Assembly: GCA_028690215.1 (NCBI GenBank) | Contig: JAQVBQ010000005.1 | Span: 1-64,000 of the forward strand | Reading direction: 5' to 3' | DNA: 64,000 bases | Source: Bacteroidales bacterium | GTDB taxonomy: Bacteria; Bacteroidota; Bacteroidia; Bacteroidales; UBA932 | Part shown: piece after piece, positions 63,891-64,000 of the stretch | Layout of the letters: each line of letters starts with the position of its first letter | Numbering within the stretch: position 1 is the first letter of the stretch | Translations under genes and position numbers: made by a program | Notes under the pieces: model-generated | Told to the model about the DNA's origin: nothing | Database searches by the model: none | What the model saw: only the letters and a program-made list of their open reading frames with translations

Positions 63891-64000
63891 ATGCCTTTTG
63901 TTCACCTTCACGTTCACACTCAATACTCTGTTCTTGACGGAGCAGCTAACATAAAGAACCTTTTTAAAAAAGCATCCGAAGATAAACAGGTTGCACTTGC
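63891..64000 (+). CDS. dnaE: DNA polymerase III alpha subunit, N-terminus (partial)
   Basis: The ATG at 63891 opens a frame to the window edge (36 codons). MPFVHLHVHTQYSVLDGAA is the PHP-domain start of DnaE, with the HxH metal motif. The rest of the gene lies to the right. It is absent from the ORF track because it is incomplete. Confidence 0.93.
   Translation, partial: MPFVHLHVHTQYSVLDGAANIKNLFKKASEDKQVAL

Overview
The window looks like chromosome from a member of the Bacteroidota, probably order Bacteroidales. The reasons are a SusC/SusD pair, lipoproteins with LxxC lipoboxes, a TPR/PAS/LuxR-type regulator, a fused SecDF, a tryptophanase that starts MELPFAES, and many promoters of the Bacteroidota form (TTTG, about 16-22 bp, TAnnTTTG). 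No rRNA, CRISPR array or replication origin was seen. Two tRNA genes, one cobalamin riboswitch and one insertion-sequence end were found.

Layout. Bases 1-290 hold the end of a transposase-like gene that has cut off an LPS-kinase-type gene after about 55 codons. Bases 392-3332 hold a B12 uptake operon (btuF, btuC and btuD types, minus strand) behind a cobalamin riboswitch. Bases 3338-7599 carry rsgA, a methyltransferase and a short UvrA paralogue. Bases 7678-11315 carry two AraC-type regulators, tRNA-Pro(UGG) and two small unknown genes. Bases 11493-12404 carry an S1/P1-type nuclease, divergent from a LacI-family regulator (12457-13485).

The centre is a single run of 13 tightly packed plus-strand genes (13566-32186): FAD oxidoreductase, Na+ symporter, beta-propeller/histidine acid phosphatase fusion, BACON-type lipoprotein, SusC, SusD, two unknown proteins without signal peptides, metallo-beta-lactamase-fold lipoprotein, second FAD oxidoreductase, Zn alcohol dehydrogenase, PfkB kinase and mannitol-dehydrogenase-family enzyme. 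It contains no recognisable glycoside hydrolase or polysaccharide lyase. Palindromes centred on AAACGTTT flank its promoter, and a third lies at the start of the divergent nuclease gene, which suggests that LacI controls both. My inference is a locus that takes up and oxidises a phosphorylated polyol or sugar: phosphoesterases outside, SusCD and symporter import, then oxidation and phosphorylation inside. A convergent SGNH esterase and a TPR-PAS-LuxR sensor follow.

Bases 35951-40513 are more accessory in character: an outer-membrane barrel, a two-helix membrane peptide, a DUF4143-type ATPase, a membrane-anchored XRE regulator, a KilA-N protein, hairpin repeats and tRNA-Ser(GCU). The rest is mostly housekeeping: floA/nfeD with a PD40/SPOR protein, secDF, tnaA, a MarR-controlled tripartite efflux operon, a giant alpha-2-macroglobulin-like protein without a thioester, a uracil-DNA-glycosylase-like protein, rnr, gpmI, and the first 36 codons of dnaE at the right edge.
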